From the NCBI GenBank assembly GCA_030272155.1, contig CP126193.1, forward strand, positions 868,001 through 932,000: a stretch of 64,000 nt of DNA, written 5' to 3'. The notes beneath the pieces were generated by a model. That model made no database searches, was not told the origin of the DNA, and saw only the letters and a list, made by a program, of their open reading frames with translations. Each line of letters opens with the position of its first letter. Position 1 is the stretch's first letter. Positions 44,598-56,587 of the stretch are shown here, piece after piece. The DNA is from Tetradesmus obliquus. Its lineage: Eukaryota > Chlorophyta > Chlorophyceae > Sphaeropleales > Scenedesmaceae. The position numbers and the translations under genes are program-made.

Positions 44598-44645
44598 AAG
44601 TCCGGCAAGGCGCTCATGGAGCTGGAGTTCCTGCCCTGCTGGTAG
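44598..44645 (+). repeat. echo of the SYT gene end after its stop codon
   Basis: KSGKALMELEFLPCW plus TAG copies the last codons of exon 16 (KSGKARIELELEFLPYW, TAG at 44547-44549) some 100 bp further on, in the 3' UTR or beyond. Confidence 0.8.
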
Positions 44646-45068
44646 GAAGTTCGCAGGGCACTGCTGGTGGGAAGTTCCTGGCCTGACCTGTGAGAGTCGT
44701 AAGTCGCTGCTGTGGCTTTGTGCCACGGGGCGGTGGGCATGTGCGTGTTACAACGCAGCAATGGTGATTTACGTGACACAGTCGCAGGTGACATACGTGT
44801 GTGCGCTTTGTTTTTACATTGCTGTCTGCTTAGTTGTGTGATGGTCGCTGTGCACTCTGCATCTGCATGAACTGTTTGCGTCATTGGTGGCATCATGCTG
44901 CACAGTTAACGTTGGACAGCAACGCTTGTCTATAAGCAGTGAGCATGGAATTCTTGGTGTGAACACATGTGGTTGATGCACAGAGCTGGTGTTTGTGACT
45001 ACGCGGCTGTTGCTGCTGCTGCCAGTGAGCCAGCCGTACTACGGCACAGTGTGCCTAGTCAGTGTGTG

Positions 45069-45095
45069 ATGTGCCGCACACGATGTGCGGCACAT
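45069..45095. other. perfect 12-bp inverted repeat
   Basis: ATGTGCCGCACA, three-base loop CGA, TGTGCGGCACAT. It lies between the two convergent genes and could form a hairpin in either transcript. Confidence 0.75.
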
Positions 45096-45674
45096 ACGAG
45101 TCGGCTTCAGGCACGCTTGCAGCCTGCAAGCTGCTGCGGCCCTTGGTGGTTTGATCAGGGCACAAAAATGGTGCTGCCGCAGCACGGCCGTGCAGTTTGC
45201 AAACGGCCGTGCAGTTTGCAATTGCTGCACGTGCTGCAGCACCTGGCTCTATGCTGGCTCTATGCTGGCTGATGTTAATTTACAACCATCAAACCCAATC
45301 GGTGTGCTTGGTGGCGGGCTTGAGGCTGATGTGCTGGCCACTAAGGCCACATGGTGTGCGTGCGTGTCGATAACGGTTGCCTGGGTACCGTTGGTGTTGC
45401 TGCTGGTTGCACGCTCAGATCACGGCTAGCCAGCACTTGGTGTAACAAGACGCGAGCCAGAGAGGCTTCCACACTCAGTGCGGGCCGCACACATCTCCCA
45501 ACATAGTTGAATCACCAAACAGCCACAGCAACATCGCCAGCAGCCCCGCGCCCATTTCTGTTCCAACGGGAGTTTACTGCTTTGATGTAAGTGCTGCCCA
45601 TGTACAGCATGCTGCAGCTCTGCAGGAAAAAAACTGCTTTCAGCTGCCTTCAATCAACCGAAATGCCGTCTGTG

Positions 45675-48600
45675 TCATGCATCAGCGTGAGCTGCCCCAG
45701 CTGCTGTGGCTTCCCGTGCCTGCTGCGCCTGCATGCGCGCCGCTGCCAGCACCGGCAGCGCCAGGATGCTGCTGCCAGGTGCGTAGCTGCTGCCGCCTGC
45801 GCCAGCCTTGCAGGCCTTCACCAGGTCACGCAGTACAGGGCTGCGCGCCTGGGACAGCACCTCGCCAGCACCCACCACGATCAGGTGCCTACGGCAGCAA
45901 ACACGCAGACACGCGCACACATGTTTGCCGATATCTCAGTGGAGCATGCCCACCAGAGGTGGACGCTCGCCTGCTTGCATGCACGCTAGGGCAGTGACTC
46001 TGTTGACACAGGGCACAGGCAGCTCACGGGACCCTTTTGCAATGAGATGCGAACTGCTGCTGCCGCCTGCATTGCACAATGATGTTGCTAGCGCTAGCAT
46101 TTACAAAAGGTGACAGTAATTGGGGATTGCGCAGCTGCGTGGGCTAGGGAGGTTGAGGGCAGGGAGCAATTGTGCAACTGTGTCGGAGCCGGCACGCACC
46201 GCTTTGCGCGTGTCAGCGCCACGTTGAGTCGCGCGCCGTCGCTACAGAACTCGCTGCTGCTGTTTGTGGTGGTGGTGGCCAGCAGCACCACCTCCTTCTC
46301 AGCACCCTGGCAGCAACAGCAGCAGCAGCAGCAGCGGCGGCAGCAGCAGTATGAGACACACACGAGAGCACGAACCTTGCTTGCCGATAGAACAGCGCAG
46401 GGCATCGCGGCTAGACGAATCACATGTATCATGCCTGCAGCGCTCTCAACAACAACAACACAAAACAGCGTCTACAGTGCAAGCATGGCATGCATGACCA
46501 GCACCTGCACAGCTCTGCCGGGCAGCACCTGCAACTCACAAGGCGTCTGCCGTTGGCTGTCTGTCTCGCTGCACCCACCTGGAGGGAGTCCACAGTAGCC
46601 ACCTGCACCACTGCTTCTGTCATGCGCTGCACCATCGCTGGCTGCTGTGCTGTCATCGCTACTAGGTGCTGCACACATGGGCTGCGCAACAAAAGGTCAC
46701 TGTACAACATGTTGCCAGCTGGCTGCACCCACCTGGAAGGAATCCACAGTGGCCACCTGCACCACTGCTTCTGTCATGCGCTGCACCGTTGCTGGCTGCT
46801 GTGCTGTTCACCGCTACTAGGTGCTGCACACAATGGCTGCGCAACACAAGGTAACTGTTGCCAGCTGGCTGCACCCACCTGGAAGGAGTCCACAGTGGCC
46901 ACCTGCACGTCTGCTGCGCCAGCACAACTTGACTCTGCAGGCAGGGCCACACACAGGCATGCAGCGAGTCGGTTGCCGATGGATGCCACCAGCGGCACCT
47001 GCTTATTTCACCGACGACATGTATCGTCACGAACGCAGCATGAGGCTGCACAGGCACCAGCTGCCTTGTCAGCCTGCACTACGTTGCAGCAGGCGTCACC
47101 AAGCCACACACTAGCTGTCGTCTGCATGATGCATACGGCTAGACGGCTGGAGCTGCCTGAAACCGCACCTCCAGGCTTCACTGCGCTGTAGGCTGCTGCT
47201 GACCTGCTGCTCTGCAGCAACTGGCTGGTTCACGGACGTCCTCACCTGCTGCCAGCAGCTGCCTGATGTTGCTGAAGTAAGCAACCGATCACTGCCAAGG
47301 CACCGAGGCAGCTTGCAAACAGACAACAATGCTTCTCTGCACCCTTATCAGCTGCTGCATTGTTGCCCTGCAACTGCCAGCCATCTCACCTGCTGCCAGC
47401 AGCTGCCGTATGAGGTTGGCCTGGCCCCTGAAGAAGCAGATCACGCCCAGCTGCGCAGCCGGCACAGCGGGCGCACATTCCACCTCCCCATCATCATCTT
47501 GCGACTCATCACAATCATGACCCGCCGGCTCCTCTTCCTCCTCATCCTCCTCCCAGCCAGTTTTTGCTGTGCCACACTTCAACCTGCGCTGCTGCTGCTG
47601 CTGCTGCCAGCAGTTCAGCAGCGCCAGCACCAGCTGCACCACCAGCTGCGCCTCGCTCCTGTTTACGCTGCTGCGGCCGCCACCCTCAGCAGCCTGGCTG
47701 CGCCCGCCCAGGCAGTCGCAGAACACCAGCGGTGGCAGGCCCGGCACAGCAGCGCTGCGCTGCTGCTCGCTGACGCCGTTGACGAGCATGCTGTTGTAGA
47801 AGTGGCGGTTGCTGAGCATGGACAGTGTAGGGTGGCACCTGGTGCAGCAGGCGGCGGATGTTGCAGCCAGCGTAGTGGCACAGGTTGTCACGGGGGCCTG
47901 GTGGGAGTAGCACAAGTGGAAAGCATGGAGCTTTGCAAATGCACATGCGCTGTACATAAGGCAGCTTTTGTCAATCTGAAAAAGTCGACAGCAACTGCAG
48001 CACATATTGCTCTATATAAGAGCTGTGTTGATCAACAGCCGCACCTGTACTGGTAAGTCAGCAGGTGCTCTTTGTGCCCCAGGTGGGTCAGCCGCACAAA
48101 CAGCGGCCGCAGCAGGCCATACACCATGCCCTGCTGCTGCTGCTCCTGGGACCTGCCGCTGCTGCTGCTGCCAGCTGCTGTTGGGGTGACGCCAGTGGGG
48201 CTTGCCAGCACGGGTGGCAGCTGGCAGGGGTCCCCAGCAGCAATCAAGAAGCTGGCAATACAAGAGGCAAAGCAGCGCAGCAGGTGTCTCAGGGAGTATT
48301 TTCATATACTTGAAGATGCGCTTACGTTTCCGTCATGTAGGCCTATGGTGCAAAGGACCGGTGGCTACCCAAAGCGTCACTATGAATCCGCACACACTAT
48401 ATGGGGCACCACACAGCTGCACTCGCTGCACCATGTGTTGAGTCAAACACTGCCGCATTGCGAGCCAGTGTCTGGGCCTCCTTGGCCTTGACCTGACAAG
48501 TGCGCAGCCCAGAGTGCCAGGACCTGCCCCTACCCTGGCTGTTGACATGCAGGATCACCCGCAGCAGCAGCAGCAGCAGCGGCAGCAGCAGGCTCACCTG

Positions 48601-48706
48601 GGCTTGGCCCGCAGCAGCGGCACCAGGCTGGTGGGCTCCGTCATCTGGCTGCTCTCATCCAGCAGCAACACGTCAAAGGACAGGCCCTCCAGCGTGGACT
48701 GAGCCG

Positions 48707-48744
<38 letters not shown>

Positions 48745-51375
48745 TTAGATGTGGCGAGCGACACGTTGGGCAATGATGCGTGTGGCTGCTGCTGCCAGCT
48801 GTGGGTAAATACACAGCACAAGGCAAAGCACAACAGCAGCATGCACTAAAGCAGCACTGGCAGCTGCCGGGATTGGTTGCTTGCAGCATTGCACAGCTGC
48901 ACAGCCTTGTAAATTGGCCCCACCTGCAGCGCCGCACAGCAGGTCACGCCCACTACTGCTGCCGTGCTGAGGCGCTTGCGCCGCTGTCGCTCAGCACCTG
49001 CCTGCAGCTGCACTATCTCAGACCTGCACACCACAGGGTGAGGCAGCAGCATCGGCAGCAGCAGGGTCATACTCTGGCTGCAGCATGTTCTTAGCGCGCA
49101 TTTCAATGCTTGGTGACTCTCCCATGACTGCATGACTATCAGTGACAGCTGCTGCCACATGCTGCAGCGTGCTGGCACCACCCAAAGCGAGCAGAACTTC
49201 ACACTGCCGCAGGGATACCGTAGCTTGCAAGAGTTGCGTGCTGCACATCACTATATTGCGCATCGGCTGTACACAACAGCAGCATGCATGCAGCCACCGT
49301 CGCCCCAGCCAATAAATTATGCCTCAGCGCCTGCAATATCCCCCAGCATGCCCTGCAGCTGCCCAGCCCATCACCTCTGCTTCGCACCAGCAGCAGCAGC
49401 CACCACAATGCCACATCTGCCCTACCTGATCATCTCCGCCTCAGCGCCAGCAGCGTCCCCCAGCATGCCCGTAAGCTGCCCCAGCACATCCCTGCTGTCA
49501 TCGCCAGCAGCAGCAGCAACCATGCGGCCACAATGCCGCACCTGATCATCTCCGCCTCAGCGCCTTTAGCGCCCCCCAGCACGCCCTGCAGCTGCCCAGC
49601 CCATCACCTCTGCTTTGCACCAGCAGCAGCAACCATGCGGCCACAATGCCGCACCTGATCATCTCCGCCTAAGCGCCTGCAGCGTCCCCCAGCATGCCCG
49701 TCAGCTGCCCCAGCCCATCATCTCTGCTTCGGTACCGACAGCAGCGACCAGAAAAACACACTCGCCCAACCTGATCATCTCCGCCTCAGCGCCTGCAGCG
49801 TCCCCCAACATTCCCTGCAGCTACCCCACCCCATCAATTCTGCTTTGTACCAGCAGCAGCCACCACAACATCACACTTGCTGGCATTGCCCTACCTATTC
49901 GTCTCTGCCTCAGCGCCAGCAGCTTCGCCCAGCATGCCCGTCAGCTGCCCCAGCCCGTCCTGCTGTCATTACTAGCAGCAGCAACCACAAAATCACATCT
50001 GCCCTACCTAATCATCTCCGCCTCAGCGCCAGCAGCATCCCCCAGCATGCCCGTCAGCTGCCCCAGCGCGTCCCTGCTGTCATCGCCCGAGTGCAGCGAG
50101 TGCGCCAGCAGCCGCTTCGCAATGCGCTGCAGCGAGCCCACGCGCAGCAGGTTGCTGAAGCCGCTGTCCAGCAGCGCCAGCAGCACGCGGTCAACAGCCA
50201 CCTGCAGGTGTAAACGGAGAGTTTGCAGTCTGACATGTAAGCATGCGAGCGAAGCGGGCCTCGCATGATTTATCAGCTACTAGGATGGTAGTCAATAGAA
50301 GGTTCCCGGAACGCTTGGGTGTGTGTGGAGGTGCAGGAAGTACAGCTGCTTGAGTACTGATGACAGGTGCAAGGATGTGTGGAGGTGTCAGAGGTGTCAG
50401 AGGTGTCAAGCAGCGCCAGCAGCGTGCGGTCCAAAGACACCGGGTGCAGACCCAGCAGCGAGCAAGACCTTGATTGCTGGATTACAGGCAAAACAAGAAG
50501 CGAAGGCCAAGGTGCAAGCAATGCTCGTTGATGCTGCAGGAGGGTGTGCAATGACACGGCTGAAAGCACATTATTGAATGCCGCAGGAGTTGGGAGGCGA
50601 GCATGTGCTGACGCATGCAGAATTTGGCATGGCGGGGTTGCCTGTACTCATGGCGCCATGTTGGCGAGTGACTAGCGTGCAGCACATCAGCCTCACGTTT
50701 GTGTGTGCAGCCACCAGCACTCTTGGGCATCTGGGGGCAGCACCAGCCGCCTTGCGCTTGCGGGCACCAGTGGCAGCAGCAGCAGCCGGCTCTGCAGACT
50801 GCACGGAAGTACAAAATAGTCGCACAGCACACAGCAGTATGACAGCCTCAGGCATTAGGCTAATGCATCATGTTGTTTATTGCGGCAGCCTTCACTGCAT
50901 ATTCGCCAGATGCTGCCATGTCTACTTGCAAAGCGTGCAGATAGCACCACGCACATGCAGCCAGCTGCTGCTGCCTCTAAAACTCTTGGGCTTCCCAAGC
51001 TAGCTCTCCGCAGCACACATCGGGCAAGCAGGCAGGCAGCAGCCCTGTGAAGCCATCAACAGCACTCCCTCTCTTGCACCCACCCCAGGCACAAGCCCAG
51101 CCATGCTAGCTCTGCAAAGCAGACACCAAAGCATGCATGCAGCATTGCCGTGCAGCTGTAGCACAGCCATCATCAGCATGAACCCACCCCAGGCACCAGC
51201 CCGCTCATGAGGTGCACCAGCGCCACCAGCAGCGTCGACTTGCCGCTGCCAAACGGCCCATGGATCAGGCACACAGGCGGGCGGCCCTGGCCTGCTGCCT
51301 GCAGCCTGACACCCACAGCCCCATCGCTGCTGCTGCTGCTGCCTGGCGGCCGCAGCCCTTGCCGAGCCAAGCCCA

Positions 51376-51406
<31 letters not shown>

Positions 51407-51791
51407 ACCCTGCGGCTGTAGCATCAGCTGCGGCAGCCAGTCGGCTACATGCGCTGCGACTGCTGCCTGGGCACCATTGAGCCTGAAGCGCTTCACCACC
51501 TCTGCTAGCAGCGCTTGAGCTCGAGAATGCAGGTCTGCTGCTGCCGCTGCGTCTGCTGCCACAGGTAGGGTTTTGCTGGGCTTGCCCACAGAACCCCCAT
51601 GGCTGGCAGGTGCCTTGTCAGCTTCAAAACCTGGCTCTAGATCTGCCAGCTCATCATCGTCAAGTGCTGCCGAGGCAGCATCGGCACTGGTTGCTGTGAG
51701 CACCCGCGCCTTCTTCTTGGCATGCTGCTGCTGCTGCTGACCTCGCCTGCTTGCTACTCCAGCCGCTGCAAAGTCATCATCATCACTACTT

Positions 51792-51829
<38 letters not shown>

Positions 51830-54181
51830 TTGCTTTCCAGCATCGTCGCTGTCACTGCCCCAGCCGTCTTCCTCATCACTGCTGAAGGTGATCAAGCTGC
51901 GCTTCTTGCCATGTTGCTTGGCGTTGCGCCTTACTGCAGCAGGCGCATCGTTGTCACTGCTGCTGCTGCCTCCATCTGCCCGCTGCTGCGCTGCTGCTGC
52001 TGCTGCTGCTGCAGCTGCTGCCTCTGCTGCCTCTTCTCTCATCCCTGCCTCTTTGATAGCTTCACTGCTGGCTGCTGTTTCCCCCTGCTGCTGCTGCTGC
52101 AGCAAGCAGCTCAGCAGCGGCCAGCCCCTTAGCTCAGCACTGCTGATGAAGTCGGCCATCTGCAGCTCTGTGGTGACGTCAGGCGCCTGCAGTGCTGCGA
52201 TGCTCTGCTGGCGTGGCCACTTGTGGCCAGGCGGCAGCTGACCTGGCAGCAGCTGCACCTCCATCTTGCCATCCCTGTCTGGTGCATGCCACAGGCTCCT
52301 GCAGGTGTGAGAATGGTAGCGTGCACAGCAGCAGTACAGAGCATGCACAGCATGGGCCACGACTTCTGAGGGGCTGCATATTATATGCAGAGCAAAGAGT
52401 GAAAGCCAAGGTCTTAGCAAAGCATGTAGCCAGCACATCACACAGCCACCACAGCAGTCCAGGCCGCTGGGGCTTTGCAGCAGCTGATGCTGCCGCTAGC
52501 ACGGCTACAAACCTGGCAAACAGCGTCCAGGTCTGCCGGCTGCGGTCAGCACCAACGGCGGCTGGAGCGACACTGATGGCTGGATCATTGCTCAGCACCC
52601 ACAGGTCATGCTTCCTGCGAGCAGCAAACGCCAATACAACACAGCCGAAATTGATCAACTATGGCTACTGCAAGACTGGATGTGGCGGCACCGAGGCCTG
52701 GCTGCAGGCCTGGCTGACAACATGGCAGCAGGAGCTGCTGCAGTGCAGGTGCGCAGGATACAGCAGCGCAAGGCACTGCTGCACTGGAAAACTGTTTTGC
52801 ACACGCGCAGATGTGGTGCTGCTCATCAGCGAGGAGGGCAGGCGTCAGCCACAAAACAGGTAGAAATTGTGCAAGTACGGGTGATAGAATATGCATGTGT
52901 CATGCTGGTCGTGTCGGTTAACCAGCAGCGCATGCAGCAGCATAAAGAAGGCATGGCCTTAACCGCACCTGAACTTGCGCCTGTCCAGCTTGCCTGGGGG
53001 CAGCGTCAGAAACATGCTCTCTTGCTTCTGCTGCTGCTGCTGCTGATCCTCATGCTCCTCTGCATCACTGTCAGCGTCCCTACCTCTGCTGCCACGCCTG
53101 CCGCGCCCTCGGCCCCTACCCCTCCCACCAAACATGCTGTTGCTGCTGCGCTGATACACAGTCAAGGTAGCGCCAGGCACGTACTGCATGCCATTGCGGC
53201 TGCAAAGCGCTTGCAGCTGACCTGAGCTGCCTTGCTGTTGCCCATGCTGCTGCCTTGCAATGCCTGCTCCCCCGCCCCATCCCTGCTGCTGCTGCTGCTG
53301 CTGCCTGGGGCCGCCGTGCTGCTGCTGCTGCTGCTGGCCCAGTGCCTGCTGTGTAGGGCTGTGGAACATCTTGGCATGCTCGGCTAGCTTCAGGTTGACC
53401 TGCGACAGCAGCAGATGCTGCAATGCTGGGCATACTGTGTCATGACAGCTGCTTGCAGGCACCCCAGGTGGGCGGAGCTGCTATTGCAGGTCTACTCAGA
53501 GCTGGTACAACATTAGTTAGGTGCTGCAAGGCTTGCTTGCAGGGGCGCACAGCAGTGTTCGCATGATGCTGTGCTCCAAGCAAACGTCTCTCTCACCTCC
53601 TCAGTCATTGCAGCTAGCAGTGCTTCCTTGTAGGCAGTGGCGGTCTTGAAGCTTGTTGGAATGCCAATGCGCCGTAGCGGCAAACTGCTGCCAGCAGGCG
53701 GGAACACAAAGCCCAGCTGCTGCTGCTGCTGCACTGTGCATTGGCGCTGCCATGGCACACTTCCTCCTGCAGACGCTAGCGGGCCGTGCTGCTGCTGCTG
53801 CTGCTGCTGTTGGCTGTCACTGGAGGCGGTAGCTGCAGGGCGTGGCACCACAAACCCGCCAGGTCGCTTTGCCCCTGCTGCTGGCTTGCCGTCAGGTGCT
53901 CCTGCAAGAGCTGCAACGCCTGCAGCTGCTGCAGCCTGGCCTGTTGCTGCTGCAGCTGTTTGCTGCTGCTGGCGCGGCACTGTGTTGTTAGGCAGCACCT
54001 GCAGCGGCTGCCTGTTGGCTGACCACCTGCTGTGCGCGCTGCTGCCTAGAGGTGCCTGCCACTTTGATTTGGCGCTGCTGCTATTGCCAGTCACACCACC
54101 ACCCGGTGCAGGTGCAGCAGCACCTGCCGCATTGGTGGAATGAGAACTCCAACCTGGAACATTGCTATCCAAGTTCCCAGC

Positions 54182-54214
<33 letters not shown>

Positions 54215-54615
54215 ATTACTTTGCTCATGCTGCAGGCGGTGTTGCGCAGGTGGCTGTAGAGGCTGCGGCCGTGGCTGCTGCTGTAGGTGTGCACCAACGC
54301 CTTGTTGCTGCTGGTGGGGCTGCCAGCCTGGCACACCATCATGGCCGCCGCTTGCATCAGCCAAAGCAACCTCATCATCTGGCCATGCTGCAGCGCTGGT
54401 GCTGCGGAAGCCACAGCCTTGCTGCGCACCCTGCATGGCTACTGTGGATACTGCCTGCCCTTGCATGCCTGCCCAACAGCTCTGTTGCCGTGGCTGTTGG
54501 TGCTGCTGCGCGTGCTGTGGTGCACCTTGCTGGTGTGGCTGCTGCCATGAGCTGTTGCTTGCTGTTGATGGTGGTGCTGCTGCCAGTCCATTGCCATGCC
54601 ATGACGCTGTTGGTA

Positions 54616-54665
<50 letters not shown>

Positions 54666-56587
54666 GGAGGGCCTAGTTGCTGGCCAGGCATGCGCTTGGT
54701 CCTAAACAGCTGAGGGACAGCCCCAACAGGGCGCTGCACCTGCAGCAGCAGTTGAGGGAGTCACCATGACGGGTGCTTTGAAGGACAGCGCCTTCTCTTT
54801 CAGAGGCCGTGTTGGCAGAGACGCACGCAGGAATTGCTGTGTGTACGCAGACTGTTCTGCTCCTGTCTTGCTGGACGGGCAAGGTTGTACTGCTGGCAAG
54901 ACTGTCAGTTTGCAGGGCAGAGGCAGGGAGGCGCTTGCAGGACAGCAGCTGTTCTGCTTGCAGGACTGCTAGTTTGCAGGACAGAGGCAGGAAGGTCAGC
55001 AGGGATCAAACAGGAGAGGAGTGTACTGTGCAGGGATAAAGCAGGCTTGCATCTGAAATTTTTTTTAGATGTAATTGTGCAATTGTGCACGACACTGGCA
55101 AGCCACTAACAGGACATGGGCCTGGCATGTGCAGGATTGCTGGAGGTGTGCTTCTGCAAGGGTGCCGCAACCTCAGCAACAGCAAGCCATTGCCAGCAAC
55201 CCACCTGCTGGTACAACGCTGGTAGATGCTGCTTGTTGCTCCAGGAGCAGCTATTGCCACCAGTGGCAGCCGCAGCGGGCTCGCTAGATGCTCCAGGCGC
55301 AAGGCTGTCCAGCAACTGCAGGATGTCAGAATCTGCAGCAAAAGCGCAAGACGCGTCTGCTGCGGCTCCAGATTAACTGCCGAGGCAGAGCAGCTGGATG
55401 CTTCTCAGCAACTAGTGACATGTTATCATGCGAGGAATGTAAGAGAGTTGTTGCAAGTAGGCGACTGCGTGCTTGCAGCCACACCTGCAGCACAGGGCGC
55501 TGCCCTCACTCACCAGACTTTGCAGCGACTGTGCTGCAGGGAGGATGCTGCTCCTGCTGTTGCTGAAGCACTTGCTCATCTTCCAGAGCCAGTTCATCCA
55601 AGTCGCTGTCTGTTGCAGAGCATTCGTGCCATGCAGGCTGCGGCCTGTGCTGCTGCTCTTGCTGCTGGGCACCTCCAAGGGCTTGCAGGAAAAGGTCCTG
55701 CTGCTGATGATGATGATAGTGCTGCTGCTGCTGCTGCTGCTGGTTCTGCTGCTGCCAATGCCACGCCTGGTTTAACTGCTGCTGCTGCTGCTGTTGCTGG
55801 GTTGGCTGGGGCTGCTGCTGCCGCTGGGGCTGGAGGTGTGCAGCCAGAGCAGCAGCAGGGCCTGAGCCGGCATGACTTGGCCTTGCTGCTGCTGTTGCGC
55901 CATTGCCAGCGGGCACACTGCTAGCCGCTGTGTTACTGTGGCGCCTGCGCACACAATGTGGCACGATTGCTGGCTGCCTATGATGTTGGCCAGCAGCAGA
56001 TGATTGCTGCCTGTGCGCAGGAGCAGGGTTGCTGTGTGTGCGGCTTTGTTGAGCTGCACTACTGCCTTCTGCGCTGTTGCGAGGTACCTCGCTCACATCG
56101 CACAGTGAGTCACCCTGCACAAGAAAACCATCCCTGCAGTGTGCAACACAATAGCATGCAGCTTACAGCGTGCACAAGTTTCCTGCAAGCGATTCTGGAG
56201 AGCCATGACGACAGCAGCTACTGTGGCATGTACAGGGCCAGTAGCCAGCATGCATGCCAACAGCTTCAAGAACTTTGCTATGTACTTGCTGACATGACTG
56301 CAGCTGTGCCGTACTTGCTGCTGCTCAATGTTCACACTGTTGCAGTGCTCTGTGCTAAGCATGCTTGCACGCTACGGGCCTGCATACCAGCAGCGCAGTT
56401 CTTCCTCCTCCGCTATGTTCTTCACTCGAGCAGGCAGCTTAACACAGCTTGCCAGCTCCTTTCCTTCTTCATCATACAAAAGTGCCGATCCACCAACCCT
56501 GATAAGCACAAAGCCATCTTGCCAAGTCTTCTTCTTCTTCTGCAGCTGCTTTGTGTACAGCACCCGAGCCGCTATTTTCTGTGCCAT
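45675..56587 (-). CDS. ZGRF1: ZGRF1-type 5'-3' DNA helicase (SF1, UPF1-like)
   Basis: Exons, 5' to 3': 56587-56388, 56182-56167, 56114-55514, 55332-55205, 54739-53597, 53399-52969, 52614-52513, 52298-51197, 50798-50697, 50201-50008, 49023-48924, 48698-48598, 48251-48045, 47838-47390, 46913-46879, 46306-46200, 45888-45675. Phases agree, 1,743 residues. The N-terminus matches DUF2439 of ZGRF1 (VLYTKQLQKKKKTWQDG, ALLYDEEGKEL). A long Gln/Ala/Ser-rich region follows, then IPTSFKTATAYKEALLAAM, as in human ZGRF1. Helicase motifs in order: GPFGSGKST (Walker A), VLVAAHTN, VVGVTCCAA, LLLDESSQMTEP (motif II), AAGDPCQLPPVL (III), YQYRCHP, VATVDSFQGAEKEVV (V), LNVALTRAKRHLIVVG (VI). Human ZGRF1 supports RAD51-dependent recombination and crosslink repair. 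I see no GRF zinc finger. The first three exons are the least certain, because the 16-nt exon 2 rests only on phase and splice sites. Confidence 0.85.
46560..46878 (-). repeat. two echoes of the ZGRF1 motif V micro-exon
   Basis: The 35-nt exon at 46913-46879 (DVQVATVDSFQ before GTGGGT) is followed downstream on the minus strand by two copies: near 46764-46733 (VQVATVDSFQ) and 46603-46579 (VQVATVDSLQ), each with the GTGGGT donor. The repeated unit is about 150 bp and includes flanking intron. Confidence 0.8.
47232..47276 (-). repeat. 3' echo of the ZGRF1 exon ending at 47390
   Basis: Minus-strand text reading NIRQLLAAG with a GTGAGG donor copies the real exon end (NLIRQLLAAG|GTGAGA) about 115 bp upstream of it. 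Confidence 0.75.
48707..48741. repeat. (CAG)n tract next to a ZGRF1 acceptor
   Basis: On the minus (sense) strand this is (CTG)n just upstream of the acceptor TCGGCTCAG of the motif II exon, mirroring the tracts in the SYT and protease genes. Confidence 0.8.
49320..50007 (-). repeat. multi-copy array of a ZGRF1 exon 3' edge
   Basis: At least five diverged copies, about 115-130 bp apart, of a segment running from the last codons of exon 50201-50008 (plus-strand TCCGCCTCAGCGCC, CCCAGCATGCCCGTCAGCTG) through its donor into intron. Plus-strand words CACAATGCC, CTGATCATCTCCGCC and CCAGCAGCAGC recur in order. The array fills most of the intron between 50007 and 49024. Confidence 0.85.
50401..50445 (-). 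repeat. 5' echo of the ZGRF1 exon starting at 50201
   Basis: Minus-strand text VSLDRTLLALLDTSD copies the exon start VAVDRVLLALLDSG about 200 bp upstream of the true acceptor, and runs into a short GACACCTCT tandem repeat. Confidence 0.7.
51075..51110 (-). repeat. 3' echo of the ZGRF1 Walker A exon
   Basis: CATGGCTGGGCTTGTGCCTG on the minus strand repeats the end of exon 52298-51197 (CATGAGCGGGCTG|GTGCCTG) with its donor and following intron bases. Confidence 0.7.

Larger units (their letters stand above)
44550..45674. other. intergenic region between convergent SYT and ZGRF1 genes
   Basis: No gene is recognised. Candidate TGTAA poly(A) words are 45441-45445 for the plus strand and TTACA at 45280-45284 for the minus strand; if both are used the two 3' UTRs would overlap by about 160 bp. 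A short direct repeat CGGCCGTGCAGTTTGCAA lies at about 45184-45222. Confidence 0.4.

Noticed and set aside
49320-50007. Possible CRISPR-like or separate Ser-Pro gene in the regular array
   Set aside because: Unit lengths vary, the copies carry donor-like sites, and they align with the adjacent ZGRF1 exon edge.
52192-52863. Plus-strand 223-codon frame opposite ZGRF1
   Set aside because: It overlaps two well-supported ZGRF1 exons on the other strand and has no recognisable domain.
54617-54664. Long poly-Gln/poly-Leu/poly-Cys open frames at CAG/CTG tracts across 36-62 kb
   Set aside because: Most are intronic trinucleotide tracts; those inside ZGRF1 exons are coding only in the Gln or Ala frame of that gene.
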